NCBI RefSeq assembly: GCF_003865075.1
Contig: NZ_BHWB01000002.1
Location: 372,001 to 436,000 of the forward strand
DNA length: 64,000 nucleotides
Source of the DNA: Bacteroides faecalis
Lineage (GTDB): Bacteria > Bacteroidota > Bacteroidia > Bacteroidales > Bacteroidaceae
Reading direction: 5' to 3'
The first letter of the stretch is position 1, and every line of letters begins with the position of its first letter. The notes beneath the pieces were generated by a model. The model ran no database searches, was not told the DNA's origin, and saw only the letters and a list, made by a program, of their open reading frames with translations. Of this stretch, positions 30,226 through 39,393 are shown in pieces. The translations under genes were made by a program, and so were the position numbers.

Positions 30226-30771
30226 ATGAATGATACAAGAAGTGAAATAATACGTATAGGAAGTGAATTAATTCGCTCTATTGGTTACAATTCTTTTAGC
30301 TATGCAGACATATCTAAGGCATTGAATATAAAGAATGCAGCTATTCATTATTATTTCCCTTCAAAGTCGGATCTGGGAGTAGAGATAATAAGAGAAAATC
30401 TGAATGCTTTCAACGAACTAACTAAGACATGGGAAAGTTTGGATTATAAATCGCAGTTTTCCAATTACATTCATATGCATGATAGTTTTATCAATAATCA
30501 TTGGGTTTGTATAGTTGGCTCACTTTCACCATCTTATGACACTTTACCTGAAAACATGCAGAAAGAGTTGCAGGGATTGGTAAACACGATTCTGAAATGG
30601 CTTACAGCTTTATTAGATAAAGGTTTAAAAAACAATGCTTTTTCATTTGCGGAAACACCAAGAACAAAGGCTTTTATGGTTCATTCTGCATTACTATCTT
30701 CTTTGCAAATGAATAAAGTATTAAGAAATGATGTGTATAAATCAATACAGGAAGGATTATTAAATATCTAA
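30226..30771 (+). CDS. TetR/AcrR family transcriptional regulator
   Basis: A 181-residue regulator. The N-terminal HTH (about residues 5-50) contains GYNSFSYADISKALNIKNAA followed by IHYYFPSKSDLGVEII, the classic TetR signature. The C-terminal helical region is the ligand-binding part; its ligand is unknown. A palindrome overlaps its promoter and a second copy precedes the DinB-like gene downstream, so it probably represses itself and that gene. The leader is very short (about five bases after the -7 box), which is unusual and leaves the start codon slightly uncertain. Confidence 0.9.
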   Translation: MNDTRSEIIRIGSELIRSIGYNSFSYADISKALNIKNAAIHYYFPSKSDLGVEIIRENLNAFNELTKTWESLDYKSQFSNYIHMHDSFINNHWVCIVGSLSPSYDTLPENMQKELQGLVNTILKWLTALLDKGLKNNAFSFAETPRTKAFMVHSALLSSLQMNKVLRNDVYKSIQEGLLNI

Positions 30772-30792
30772 TATTTTTTTGCCCCAAGTACT

Positions 30793-30808
30793 TACTTACT
30801 AATAAGTA
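30793..30808 (+). promoter_or_regulatory. Second copy of the TetR operator
   Basis: TACTTA-N4-TAAGTA with the same arms as 30191-30206, 15 bases before the DinB-like start codon. Confidence 0.7.
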
Positions 30809-30823
30809 TATAAATTTATAGAA

Positions 30824-31342
30824 ATGAAAAGAATTGATTTTTTAAGAGAACAGATTATTGAATCGAGGAATTTTGTAAATCGTTTGATTTCCGAAATACC
30901 ACAAGATTTGTGGTACACAATTCCTCAAAACACAGATTCAAATTTTGCTTGGCAAGTTGGACATTTAATGATTAGCCAAAACTTCCATGCTATCACATGT
31001 ATCACAGGAAGAAATACTAAAGTCGCAGAATTGATACCTATTGTTGATTATGTGAAAATCTTCAATGGTATGGGAACCCTACATAGGTCAGTAGAAAAAA
31101 ACTTGATACCAGCATATGAGCTAAAAGATCAGTTTGATGCCATTCACGAAATATGCATAGATAATTTATCCCAATTAAATGATGATATATTATTTGAGCA
31201 ATTAGAACCTATTCCGTTTAAGCATCCAGTAGCTAATAATAAATATGAAGCATTATCTTGGTGTTTCAAACATGAAATGTGGCATAGTGCGGAAATGGAA
31301 GAATTAAAGCGTATGCTAGGTTATCCTATCAAATGGCTTTAA
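30824..31342 (+). CDS. DinB-like superfamily protein
   Basis: A 172-residue protein with the four-helix-bundle pattern of the DinB/YfiT superfamily. Candidate metal-ligand histidines lie in WQVGHLMISQNFHAITC near residue 48 and in the C-terminal FKHEMWHSAEMEELKRML. Members are metal-dependent hydrolases or thiol transferases acting on small molecules. The palindrome upstream suggests control by the TetR protein next to it. The substrate is unknown. Confidence 0.82.
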   Translation: MKRIDFLREQIIESRNFVNRLISEIPQDLWYTIPQNTDSNFAWQVGHLMISQNFHAITCITGRNTKVAELIPIVDYVKIFNGMGTLHRSVEKNLIPAYELKDQFDAIHEICIDNLSQLNDDILFEQLEPIPFKHPVANNKYEALSWCFKHEMWHSAEMEELKRMLGYPIKWL

Positions 31343-31430
31343 AGATAGCTGCGTCTTAAATACAGGAAATGATAATAAAAGAGACAGGCAAGCTATTGTT
31401 TATTCTAATAAAGTGATTACATTTGCATAC

Positions 31431-31446
31431 CATACCATATGGTATG
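31431..31446 (+). promoter_or_regulatory. Operator palindrome of the second tetR gene
   Basis: A perfect 16-bp palindrome, CATACCATATGGTATG, ending nine bases before the start codon. A -7 box TACATTTG lies at 31418-31425, just upstream, so a bound repressor would cover the start of transcription. Confidence 0.72.
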
Positions 31447-31454
31447 TTTGAGTT

Positions 31455-31991
31455 ATGAAGAAAGTAGATAAAAATCAATGGTTCGTAATAGGACTAAACG
31501 TTTTAGAAAATGATGGATATTCTAAGATTACAATAGACAACTTATGTGCCTTACTGAAAATTACAAAGGGAGCATTCTATCATCATTTTAAGAATATTGA
31601 TGGGTATGTTGATGCTCTCATGAAGTATTGGTTGGAGGTAAACACATTTGAGTTTATTCGTGAAGTGGACAAATTGAGCACTCCCAAAGAGCAACAGCAG
31701 AAATTAGCTGATATGGCAGCATACGCTTCTATCCGAAACGAAAGTGTAATACGGGCATGGGGATATTCCAATCCAATTGTGGAAAATTATGTAGCGCAAG
31801 CGGATAGTATCAGGTTGGAATATGCAAGCAAACTAAATGAAGCAACCGGATTGGATGCTAAACAAGCAATGGATTTGGCGATAATACAATACTCCATGCT
31901 GATTGGCATGCAGCAAGTTTGTTCGGCTCTACCAGCGGAACAGTTCAAAGAGTTGCAGGATATGGTTATCAATAAATTTAAAGAGCAGTAA
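31455..31991 (+). CDS. TetR/AcrR family transcriptional regulator
   Basis: A 178-residue regulator with the HTH signature GYSKITIDNLCALLKITKGA followed by FYHHFKNIDGYVDALM (about residues 17-55). The rest is a helical ligand-binding domain. A perfect palindrome overlaps its own promoter region, so autoregulation is likely. It is followed by the DUF2867-like gene one base later, so the two are probably co-transcribed. Confidence 0.9.
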   Translation: MKKVDKNQWFVIGLNVLENDGYSKITIDNLCALLKITKGAFYHHFKNIDGYVDALMKYWLEVNTFEFIREVDKLSTPKEQQQKLADMAAYASIRNESVIRAWGYSNPIVENYVAQADSIRLEYASKLNEATGLDAKQAMDLAIIQYSMLIGMQQVCSALPAEQFKELQDMVINKFKEQ

Positions 31992-31992
31992 A

Positions 31993-32451
31993 ATGAAAAA
32001 CATACCAATAAGTGGCTTGATTGAAAAGTATCTTCCTGCCGATTATGTAGATTCCTATTCAAGAGAAATAGTTTGTAATCAGAAAATAACACCTGAAAAA
32101 TTTCACAATCTTGCTTTTAACCAACTTCCTAAATGGATAAATTGGTTAATGAATTTACGAAACGCTATCGTAAAGCCATTGGGATTGGATACAAAAAGTA
32201 AATTTACAGATAAGGTGTCTGATAAAAATGAGCATGAAGAGATTTTTGGAATGACTGACAGCCACTTGGATTTTCATGTTTCAATGTGGTGTGGTGAGTA
32301 TAAAAATGGCAAACAGGAACTTAGGATTACAACTATTGTCAAATATAACAATAGGCTTGGACGAATATATTTTTTCTTTATTAGACCATTTCACAGAATA
32401 ATCATTTACTTTCTATTGAAACGAATAAAGAATAAATATGAAAGGCAATAA
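31993..32451 (+). CDS. DUF2867-like protein
   Basis: A 152-residue protein from the ATG at 31993; a longer frame enters the tetR gene. The opening PISGLIEKYLPADYVDSYSR and the later KFTDKVSDKNEHEEIFGMTD, LDFHVSMWCGEYKNG pattern resemble the DUF2867 family of uncharacterized proteins. A C-terminal run FFIRPFHRIIIYFLL may touch the membrane. Its job is unknown; its place after a tetR gene suggests it is the regulated product. Confidence 0.7.
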   Translation: MKNIPISGLIEKYLPADYVDSYSREIVCNQKITPEKFHNLAFNQLPKWINWLMNLRNAIVKPLGLDTKSKFTDKVSDKNEHEEIFGMTDSHLDFHVSMWCGEYKNGKQELRITTIVKYNNRLGRIYFFFIRPFHRIIIYFLLKRIKNKYERQ

Positions 32452-32481
32452 ACAAGAAATATAACGCGTGTTCGATTACTT

Positions 32482-33117
32482 ATGCCAAAATGGAATCTTT
32501 CAGATCAGAATATATATAGTCTTCTCAACTCTTCTTGCACAAAAGAGAATTTTGATGAAGCCCAATTACTTATGGCATATAGAGAATTTGTAAAATCCGT
32601 GATTGCCTTTTTGAATAATGAATCAGATTACAAAACTTTAATTAGAGAACTAAATCTTACCTACATAGAATTTGAAGCACTAAAAAATAGTTTAGAAATC
32701 AGAAGAGATTTCTGTTACGAAGCAAAAAGTATAACATGTAATAAGATACTTTCATTTATTAATAAAGAACTAGATCTACTTCATCATCAAATGGAATTTC
32801 CCAAATTCTTTATTAACATTGAAGCTGGATGGAAATCTACCTTACACCTAAATAAAGATATTGCAAAGTACATCGACATAATGGAAATCGTATGTGGACT
32901 TTATTATCTAAAATGTATTACAACAGTTGATGGGAAGGAAATACATTTTAGTGATTTAGCCAATGCTTTTGAAAAGCTGTTTAACATAAAATTCAGTGAT
33001 ATTTATAAAAAAGAAGAAGAAGTAATCAAACGCAAGCCAGATAAACGGACAGCCTTTTTGGATAAACTGAGAGCTGCAATCATTGAAAAGTGTAAGGAAG
33101 AGGGATATTTTCCATAG
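32482..33117 (+). CDS. RteC-like protein
   Basis: A 211-residue helical protein. The C-terminal half (WKSTLHLNKDIAKYIDIMEI and the following region to KLFNIKFSDIYKKEEEVIKR) matches RteC, a regulator first described on CTnDOT-type elements, where it promotes excision of the element. Here it lies upstream of the excisionase-like HTH gene and the mobilization genes, a fitting place for such a role. It is followed by a terminator. Confidence 0.78.
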   Translation: MPKWNLSDQNIYSLLNSSCTKENFDEAQLLMAYREFVKSVIAFLNNESDYKTLIRELNLTYIEFEALKNSLEIRRDFCYEAKSITCNKILSFINKELDLLHHQMEFPKFFINIEAGWKSTLHLNKDIAKYIDIMEIVCGLYYLKCITTVDGKEIHFSDLANAFEKLFNIKFSDIYKKEEEVIKRKPDKRTAFLDKLRAAIIEKCKEEGYFP

Positions 33118-33156
33118 GAATTCAATACAGATATTCAGGGTATTAAGTATTATTTA

Positions 33157-33183
33157 TCGGGGAATAGGTGATCTATTCCCCGA
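33157..33183 (+). terminator. Terminator after the RteC-like gene
   Basis: CGGGGAATAG and CTATTCCCCG form a hairpin with a short loop, followed by AATTTATTT. Confidence 0.75.
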
Positions 33184-33262
33184 ATTTATTTGCATCCATT
33201 TTCAGAACTTTGCTTCATCAATCGATTGAAAATCATGAATGTTCAACTTAAAATGAAGCAAA

Positions 33263-33595
33263 ATGTATATAGACAACGAAAACTTTGAGAAATGGATGGA
33301 GAAGCTATCCAAAAAACTCACTGAAATAGGGCAAGACTTAAAATCCCTAATCAATACCGATAAAGTATTAGATGATAATGAAAAGATACTCGATAATCAG
33401 GATTTAGCCTTTCTTCTGAAAGTATCTTTCCGAACGCTTCAACGTTACAGGGTAAGCGGACAACTACCCTACTTTACCATCGGAAAGAAAACCTACTATC
33501 GAGCGAATGATATTCGGGCTTTCGTTCGTGAACGTGCCGACTTTCAAACCTACAAACAGTTTGAAAAAGCTAATCAATTAGAGAATCAACCGTGA
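33263..33595 (+). CDS. Helix-turn-helix protein, excisionase-like
   Basis: A 110-residue protein with a helical N-terminus and the recognition segment LAFLLKVSFRTLQRYRVSGQ followed by the wing GKKTYYRANDIRAFV (about residues 47-90). It belongs to the same group as the minus-strand HTH genes. It directly precedes the hairpin region and the mobilization genes; an excisionase role or control of mobilization is likely but not shown. Confidence 0.82.
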   Translation: MYIDNENFEKWMEKLSKKLTEIGQDLKSLINTDKVLDDNEKILDNQDLAFLLKVSFRTLQRYRVSGQLPYFTIGKKTYYRANDIRAFVRERADFQTYKQFEKANQLENQP

Positions 33596-33603
33596 AAGCA
33601 AAA

Positions 33604-33749
33604 GGTAGCAAATTTAGGAATGAAGCAGTGCTGTTCCTTCCTTGTGCTACCACCCTAATTTAGCTGAAACAGCTACGCCTTTCGGCTTTGCTCGTTTCGC
33701 TAAATTGAGCAAGAGGGAACTGGACAAGTCCTGTTCTTCCCTCTTGCTC
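33604..33749. other. Candidate oriT: three consecutive hairpins
   Basis: GGTAGCA (33604-33610) pairs with TGCTACC (33645-33651). AATTTAGC (33657-33664) pairs with GCTAAATT (33699-33706), with GAAAC/GTTTC inside. A perfect 13-bp arm at 33707-33719 pairs with 33737-33749. The block lies 130 bases upstream of the mobilization genes, where oriT is usual in Bacteroides mobilizable elements. No nic site was identified. Confidence 0.55.
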
Positions 33750-33879
33750 TGCGAGGCAAAGCCTTAAGCTTTAGTGTGTTACAAGAACACGCTGTAATGA
33801 CACCTGTAATAATCATTTCCTTTTCAATGCTTATTGTCAGGTATTTATCTATTCATATTTCTATAAAAAAGTAATTACC

Positions 33880-34464
33880 ATGCCAAACAGCAGTCGAAAA
33901 ACAATATTTACTACCATTTCCATAGACAAGGAAACGGCAGCTTTGGTAGAGAAGATATGCAAACGCTATTCACTGAAAAAGAGTGAAGTTGTAAAGTTGG
34001 CGTTTGGGTATATTAATAAGGCACATATCAACCCATCCGAAGCACCTGAATCCGTAAAATTGGAACTGGCGAAAATAAATAAGAGACAAGATGATATAAT
34101 CCGTTTCATCCGTCATTATGAAGAAGAACAACTGAATCCCATGATACGGGCAACAAATTCTATTGCTTTGCGCTTCAATGCTATCGGTAAAACTTTGGAA
34201 ACTCTTATTCTCTCTCAATTGGAAGCCAATCAGGAGGGACAAACAGCCGTGCTTAAAAAGCTAAGTGAACAGTTCTGTAATCACGCTGATGTGATAAACA
34301 ATCAGTCGAAGCAAATTAACGCACTCTACCAGATACACCAACGGGATTATAAAAAGTTACTTCACCTGATACAACTATATTTGGAACTTTCTGCTTGTGG
34401 TGTAATGGATAGCAAAAGGAAAGAGAATCTGAAAACCGAAATTGGTAATCTGATAAACACATAG
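33880..34464 (+). CDS. BfmA/BtgA-type mobilization protein
   Basis: A 194-residue protein. The N-terminal part (ISIDKETAALVEKICKRYSL and KSEVVKLAFGYINK) is a ribbon-helix-helix-like DNA-binding region; the rest is helical and coiled-coil-like, typical of the BfmA/BtgA family. Such proteins bind oriT and help the relaxase. It lies 130 bases after the hairpin block and four bases before the relaxase gene. Confidence 0.85.
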   Translation: MPNSSRKTIFTTISIDKETAALVEKICKRYSLKKSEVVKLAFGYINKAHINPSEAPESVKLELAKINKRQDDIIRFIRHYEEEQLNPMIRATNSIALRFNAIGKTLETLILSQLEANQEGQTAVLKKLSEQFCNHADVINNQSKQINALYQIHQRDYKKLLHLIQLYLELSACGVMDSKRKENLKTEIGNLINT

Positions 34465-34468
34465 AGTT

Positions 34469-35434
34469 ATGCACATAGATTTTGCCCCGCCATCAAATGG
34501 AACATATAATAATTCTGGGAGTTGCCGACAGCTAGCAAATTATCTGGAACATGAGGATTTAGAAAGGATGGAAAAAGGTATTTATACCGAAGGCTTTTTC
34601 AATCAGACAAAGGACAATATCTATAAATCAAAAGTTATAAAAGATATAGATAGTAATATCGGGCAACTGCTGAAAACGGATGCTAAGTTTTATGCTATTC
34701 ATGTCAGCCCATCGGAAAAAGAACTCCGAGCGATGGGTAATACACAACAGGAACAAGCCGAAGCAATGAAACACTATATCCGTGAAGTGTTTGTTCCTGA
34801 ATATGCTAAGAACTTTAATAAAAAACTATCTGAAGCAGATATAAGGTTTTACGGGAAGATACATTTTGACCGTAGCCGTTCCAACAACGAACTGAATATG
34901 CACTGTCATTTGATCATTAGCCGGAAAGACCAAGCCAATAAAAAGAAGCTATCCCCGCTTATTAATCACAAGAACACCAAGAACGGAGTAATCAAAGGTG
35001 GCTTCAATCGTGTGAATCTGTTCCAACAAGTGGAACAGGGTTTTGATAGACTGTTTGGCTACAACCGCCAAGAATTAGAATCGTTTGATTACCGCAACAC
35101 TATGAAGAACGGTTCTATCTCCGAACAGCTTAGACAGCAAGAGCAAGAACTTCAATCCAATGACAGAAAAATAGGAATCAATCAAAAAAACTTGTTTCTT
35201 ACCAATCTTGAAACTTTGGAAGCTAGAAATCAAACTCTCAATACAGATACTTATATTACTACTAACCAAAAGATAAACAATTCTGACGAACAATCATCCC
35301 ATCAAGCTAACAGTCAATTGCTTAACTCGTCAATATCCTTTTTTTCTACCAAAAGTGATTTATTATCATCTTCTAGCATATCGGAAGAGGAAAAAGCAAA
35401 ACATAAAAAGAGAAGAAAATATAAGCGAAGATGA
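34469..35434 (+). CDS. BtgB-type relaxase (DUF5712)
   Basis: A 321-residue mobilization protein. The histidine motif is seen in HCHLIISRK (H145, H147) with a further histidine in GKIHFDRSRS, the HUH-type metal site of relaxases. The opening IDFAPPSNGTYNNSGSCRQL is typical of the BtgB/DUF5712 group. It should nick oriT and carry the strand into the recipient through a helper element's secretion system. The C-terminal 80 residues are polar and end in KHKKRRKYKRR. It follows its partner by four bases. Confidence 0.86.
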   Translation: MHIDFAPPSNGTYNNSGSCRQLANYLEHEDLERMEKGIYTEGFFNQTKDNIYKSKVIKDIDSNIGQLLKTDAKFYAIHVSPSEKELRAMGNTQQEQAEAMKHYIREVFVPEYAKNFNKKLSEADIRFYGKIHFDRSRSNNELNMHCHLIISRKDQANKKKLSPLINHKNTKNGVIKGGFNRVNLFQQVEQGFDRLFGYNRQELESFDYRNTMKNGSISEQLRQQEQELQSNDRKIGINQKNLFLTNLETLEARNQTLNTDTYITTNQKINNSDEQSSHQANSQLLNSSISFFSTKSDLLSSSSISEEEKAKHKKRRKYKRR

Positions 35435-35504
35435 TGAAATCAATCAAAATTACTTTTATTCAAAAAAAACACTCCTATAGAGCTTATAAGTTAATCTTAT
35501 TTTA

Positions 35505-35512
35505 TAAATTTG
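35505..35512 (+). promoter_or_regulatory. Candidate -7 box for the Qat operon
   Basis: TAAATTTG matches TAnnTTTG, 45 bases upstream of the qatA start codon. No exact -33 TTTG is seen. Confidence 0.45.
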
Positions 35513-35556
35513 TAAAAGTGACATTAAACTAAGGCAAATATAGAACATCTACGACT

Positions 35557-37338
35557 ATGTGGCAAGATAATATTTCAAAGAACGATATGCTTGGATTCGA
35601 TTTACATGCTCGAATCATAATTGCCCTTTTACAAGAGCAAAAAATGTTACCACTAACTTTGGGCGTTTTTGGAGACTGGGGAAGTGGAAAATCCAGTATT
35701 CTTGAAAAAATATATGAAGAATTAAAAACAAAGTCTTTCCAAGACAAAGGAATCTTTACAATTCAGTTTAACGGATGGACTTTTGAAGGCTATGATGACG
35801 CAAAAGCCGCCTTAATGGAAGCAATAGTAAAAAAGATAGAAGACGAATTTAAAACTATTGAGGAGGTAAAATCTGTTGCTAAAAGACTATACAAGTCAAT
35901 AAACTGGATGCGTGTAGCAAAGGTAACAGTTCCTATGGCTACCGCATATTTTACAGGTGGAGCTTCTATCATTCCTCAGATAATATCTAATTTAAAAGAA
36001 TTTAAAGATGCTCCTCAAAAAATAATAGACTTACTTTGTAGTGATAAAGCTGAGGATAAAATAAAGGGATTTATAAAAGAGAACCCAGACACTCCTAGTC
36101 AAGAAAGTCAATCCATACGCGAATTCAGAAAAGATATGACGGAATTATTAGCCAAATCAAATATAAAAGAATTAGTCGTTATAATTGATGATTTAGATCG
36201 CTGTCTGCCAGAAAGAATTATAGATAATTTAGAAGCTATAAAATTATTCTTAAACGTTGATAATACAGCATTCATAATAGGAGCTGATCCTAGAATAGTA
36301 GAAAGTGCAATAACACATCGATACAAAGATAAGTTTCCACTAAACCCTAGTATGTCAGATGGAGAAGATGCTATGGACAAAAAAATTGTTAGAGATTATT
36401 TGGAAAAACTGATACAAATTCCTTACAATCTTCCTAAATTATCTGATACAGAAGTAAATACTTATATTACTCTACTTTTCTGCGAGAATGCATTTTCGCA
36501 TGAAGAATTTGAATCAGTTTACCTTGATTTTTTGAATTTTAAAGAAAAAAAGAGATACTCTGCTTATGATATTAAAATAATAAAAAGTCGATTAGGTGAG
36601 GAAATTATAAAAAAGTTAGATGATGATTGCTTGCTAATCTGCCAATTATCAGGTTTAATTGCAACTTGTTTAAAAGGAAATCCAAGACAAATAAAGCGTT
36701 TTCTAAACATGTATATGTTAAGAAAGAAAATTAAAGATGCTGCACAAATGAAAGATATAAATGAAACTGTGCTAGCTAAACTAATGATATTGGAATATAA
36801 ATCTCCATCACTATTTGGAGAAATATATCAGGACTTAAATCCTAAAACTGGTAAATCTTCAAAAATCAAGAAATATGAAAAAGCAGAAACTAAAGATTTG
36901 CCGCAAAATTGGAAGGACGAATCTACAATACAATGGTTACAGTCAAGTCCCAAATTAGCAGAATTTAATTTATTGGATTATTTTTGGTTATCAAGAGATA
37001 AACTAAGTTCTTTATCTTCCTTGTATATGACTGATCCTGAAATTAGAAGTTTGTTTATTGAACTATCAGCTCCAGAACTTCCAGAACCTGTCATAAAAAA
37101 AATAGTAGATGAAAAACTCAGAATTTTAGATAAAGAGAAACAACTTTCCTTTTACACACTTCTATCGAATAAAATAATAGAAGATCCTAGTAAAAGAGGG
37201 TTGTATCATTTATTTGAATATACAATAGATCTTGAAACCTGTAAATCATCCTATCAAACAACAATATCAACATGTGGATCAAAAGTTCCACCTGCAGCAA
37301 AAAAAGCATATGAACGTCTTTTAAATCCTAAAAAATAA
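35557..37338 (+). CDS. qatA: QatA, KAP-family P-loop NTPase
   Basis: A 593-residue ATPase of the KAP family. Walker A is GDWGSGKS (residues 39-46) and Walker B is VVIIDDLDRC with D212 and D213. Between them the run MATAYFTGGASIIPQIISNL is hydrophobic, in the place where KAP ATPases carry a membrane insert. QatA is the ATPase of the four-gene QatABCD anti-phage system described in 2020. All four genes follow in order without gaps, which settles the assignment. The stop codon overlaps the qatB start (TAATG). Confidence 0.92.
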   Translation: MWQDNISKNDMLGFDLHARIIIALLQEQKMLPLTLGVFGDWGSGKSSILEKIYEELKTKSFQDKGIFTIQFNGWTFEGYDDAKAALMEAIVKKIEDEFKTIEEVKSVAKRLYKSINWMRVAKVTVPMATAYFTGGASIIPQIISNLKEFKDAPQKIIDLLCSDKAEDKIKGFIKENPDTPSQESQSIREFRKDMTELLAKSNIKELVVIIDDLDRCLPERIIDNLEAIKLFLNVDNTAFIIGADPRIVESAITHRYKDKFPLNPSMSDGEDAMDKKIVRDYLEKLIQIPYNLPKLSDTEVNTYITLLFCENAFSHEEFESVYLDFLNFKEKKRYSAYDIKIIKSRLGEEIIKKLDDDCLLICQLSGLIATCLKGNPRQIKRFLNMYMLRKKIKDAAQMKDINETVLAKLMILEYKSPSLFGEIYQDLNPKTGKSSKIKKYEKAETKDLPQNWKDESTIQWLQSSPKLAEFNLLDYFWLSRDKLSSLSSLYMTDPEIRSLFIELSAPELPEPVIKKIVDEKLRILDKEKQLSFYTLLSNKIIEDPSKRGLYHLFEYTIDLETCKSSYQTTISTCGSKVPPAAKKAYERLLNPKK

Positions 37339-38072
37339 TGGGAACATCAACTAGTTACAAAGGCTTGAAAGGAACTCCCGGATGGAGAGAATTAAGTACT
37401 ACTGTTACATCTTCGTGTGGAAGCAGTAAAGATAATGCAGCTCAAAGAGCTTTCTGTAAACATGCGAGCTTTGTCAGAGAGAATAGAAGGGGAAATCATG
37501 GAGGGGGAAGTGGAGTAGGACATGCAGGAACTAAAGCTGCCAAGAAACTACAATCTACATTTTCTTCAATTCGCCAAACAGGGCTAAGTCAATCATTAGC
37601 CTCATGGGGAATGCTTCTAAACGAACATTCTCAGCCCAAAGATGTCATTAACTTTCTACTTGAACATGTATGTGGTAGTGCTTCTTCTTTAGACGAAGTT
37701 GCTGCAAAACAAGCTGAAAAAATGTTATTAGAAGAAATTTGTCTTGATGCCGAGTCAATCCAAGATCTACAAGACAAGTTTCAAGAAACACTTCAACAGT
37801 ATTCAGATATTCAGTTACTTGTAAGATATTTCACATATTATCTCTTCACGCATTTAAGCCAAAGGTTCTATGAAAGTTTGGTAAGAAAAAAGGGAAAAGA
37901 CAATGCCGGAAGACTATTTCAAGATATAAAAGATTATATTAAAGAATGTGTCATAGATGTTTCCGCTCAACATGATTTACAAAGAGTTAATTGGAATAAT
38001 GCTGAGGGGCTTGATATAGAAGAACGTATATTTAATGAAACTTTAAATGCATTTGCAGATTATGAGAATTAA
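37338..38072 (+). CDS. qatB: QatB
   Basis: A 244-residue protein with no known enzyme motif. It opens with MGTSTSYKGLKGTPGWREL, a pattern seen in QatB proteins, followed by a Gly/His-rich segment (NHGGGSGVGHAG near residue 55) and a helical C-terminal half. It is part of the QatABCD system; its biochemical job is not known from sequence. It overlaps both neighbours, qatA by one base and qatC by 11 bases, so translation is coupled. Confidence 0.88.
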   Translation: MGTSTSYKGLKGTPGWRELSTTVTSSCGSSKDNAAQRAFCKHASFVRENRRGNHGGGSGVGHAGTKAAKKLQSTFSSIRQTGLSQSLASWGMLLNEHSQPKDVINFLLEHVCGSASSLDEVAAKQAEKMLLEEICLDAESIQDLQDKFQETLQQYSDIQLLVRYFTYYLFTHLSQRFYESLVRKKGKDNAGRLFQDIKDYIKECVIDVSAQHDLQRVNWNNAEGLDIEERIFNETLNAFADYEN

Positions 38073-39393
38073 TATAGAAAACATTGAATCATACAATGGT
38101 AAAATCCAATTTCGACTTTCAGCAATAAATGAAAATCGTTCTTTTAATGGTCTTTTAACAATTGCGTTGAAAGATTTATATGCATATGCAGGTAGTATTG
38201 AAGGAGAAGCATTCGATTTGCTTTTACTCGCATCGACAGTTTATGGAATTGATATACTTGTAAAAAGAGAATATATTGCTTCTGATAAATGGAGTAGAGA
38301 TTTAGAGTTTACGCTTCCTGTAGCAGACCCCGATAAATGGGAAAATGTGCATGATAAAGTAAATCAATTATTACATTTTCTAACAGCTGACTATTGGAAT
38401 GTTGATTTTGTAAAACGAGAACAAGAACTTAATATACCGAATTATGAAATAAAAAATATATCCGTAGATTCTTATAAAAAAGTATGCTTATTTTCTGGTG
38501 GTATGGATTCTTTAATAGGAGCTATTGACTTGCTACATGATAATGAAGATAAAATTTTGTTTATATCTCATTATGACAGTATTTTTAAAGGAGCAAAATC
38601 TGACCAAGACAAAATTATTCCTATTTTAAAAGAAAAATTCCCGGAATCATTTGATCATATACAGACCCGAATAGATATTAAAGGAAGTTCTAGAGAAACT
38701 ACATTAAGAAGCCGTTCTTTTATGTTTTTAAGTCAGGCTATATATGTAGCTAGTAATCTAGCCCCCGATATAGAAATTATACTACCAGAAAATGGAACAA
38801 TTGCACTAAACCATCCTTTAACAGCATCTAGATATAGCACTTGTAGTACTCGTACAGCTCATCCTTATGTTATAAAAGAATTGAATGAGATAGCTCAAAT
38901 ATTAAGTTTACCTAATAATATAATGAATCCATATGAGTTTAAAACAAAAGGCGAGATGGTGGAAGAGTGTGCAGATAGAGAATTATTTAAAATAACATAT
39001 CCTTTATCTTGTTCATGTGCAAAAAGGGGGACAAGAAAGGATATTCGTGAAAATCGTCATGCTATTAACTGTGGAATATGTATGCCTTGTATATATCGAA
39101 GAGCAGCTCTACATAAAATTGGGCTAGACACCGAAGATATAGGTACAAATGCTTTAAATCCAAATGACTTAATAAGGGATTTAATGCACATACCTGATAT
39201 GCCTGCTTTCTTGGACTTTTTAGCACATGATCTTTCAAAAAAAGAGATAGAAGCTAATCTGCTTTGTAATGGTTCACTTCCTTTGAATGAGCTTTCAAAT
39301 TATGCAGATGTTGTAGTTAGAGTAAGAGAAGAGCTAAAAAAATGGATTGAAGATAAGGGAAATGAAGAAATAAAACATAGAATTCATATATGA
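38062..39393 (+). CDS. qatC: QatC, QueC-like enzyme
   Basis: 443 residues from the ATG at 38062 (MRINIENIES), which overlaps the qatB end; an ATG 15 bases earlier is possible. It contains the PP-loop SGGMDS (residues 145-150) and a cysteine-rich zinc segment near the C-terminus (CSCAKRG and INCGICMPC), both features of QueC, the 7-cyano-7-deazaguanine synthase. The N-terminal 130 residues have no counterpart in QueC. In the Qat system it probably modifies a base or protein; the product is not established. The stop overlaps the qatD start (ATGA). Confidence 0.9.
   Translation: MRINIENIESYNGKIQFRLSAINENRSFNGLLTIALKDLYAYAGSIEGEAFDLLLLASTVYGIDILVKREYIASDKWSRDLEFTLPVADPDKWENVHDKVNQLLHFLTADYWNVDFVKREQELNIPNYEIKNISVDSYKKVCLFSGGMDSLIGAIDLLHDNEDKILFISHYDSIFKGAKSDQDKIIPILKEKFPESFDHIQTRIDIKGSSRETTLRSRSFMFLSQAIYVASNLAPDIEIILPENGTIALNHPLTASRYSTCSTRTAHPYVIKELNEIAQILSLPNNIMNPYEFKTKGEMVEECADRELFKITYPLSCSCAKRGTRKDIRENRHAINCGICMPCIYRRAALHKIGLDTEDIGTNALNPNDLIRDLMHIPDMPAFLDFLAHDLSKKEIEANLLCNGSLPLNELSNYADVVVRVREELKKWIEDKGNEEIKHRIHI

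Noticed and set aside
38062-39393. QatC as part of queuosine biosynthesis.
   Set aside because: It is fused to an extra N-terminal part and lies between qatB and qatD in a complete Qat operon, with no other queuosine genes nearby.
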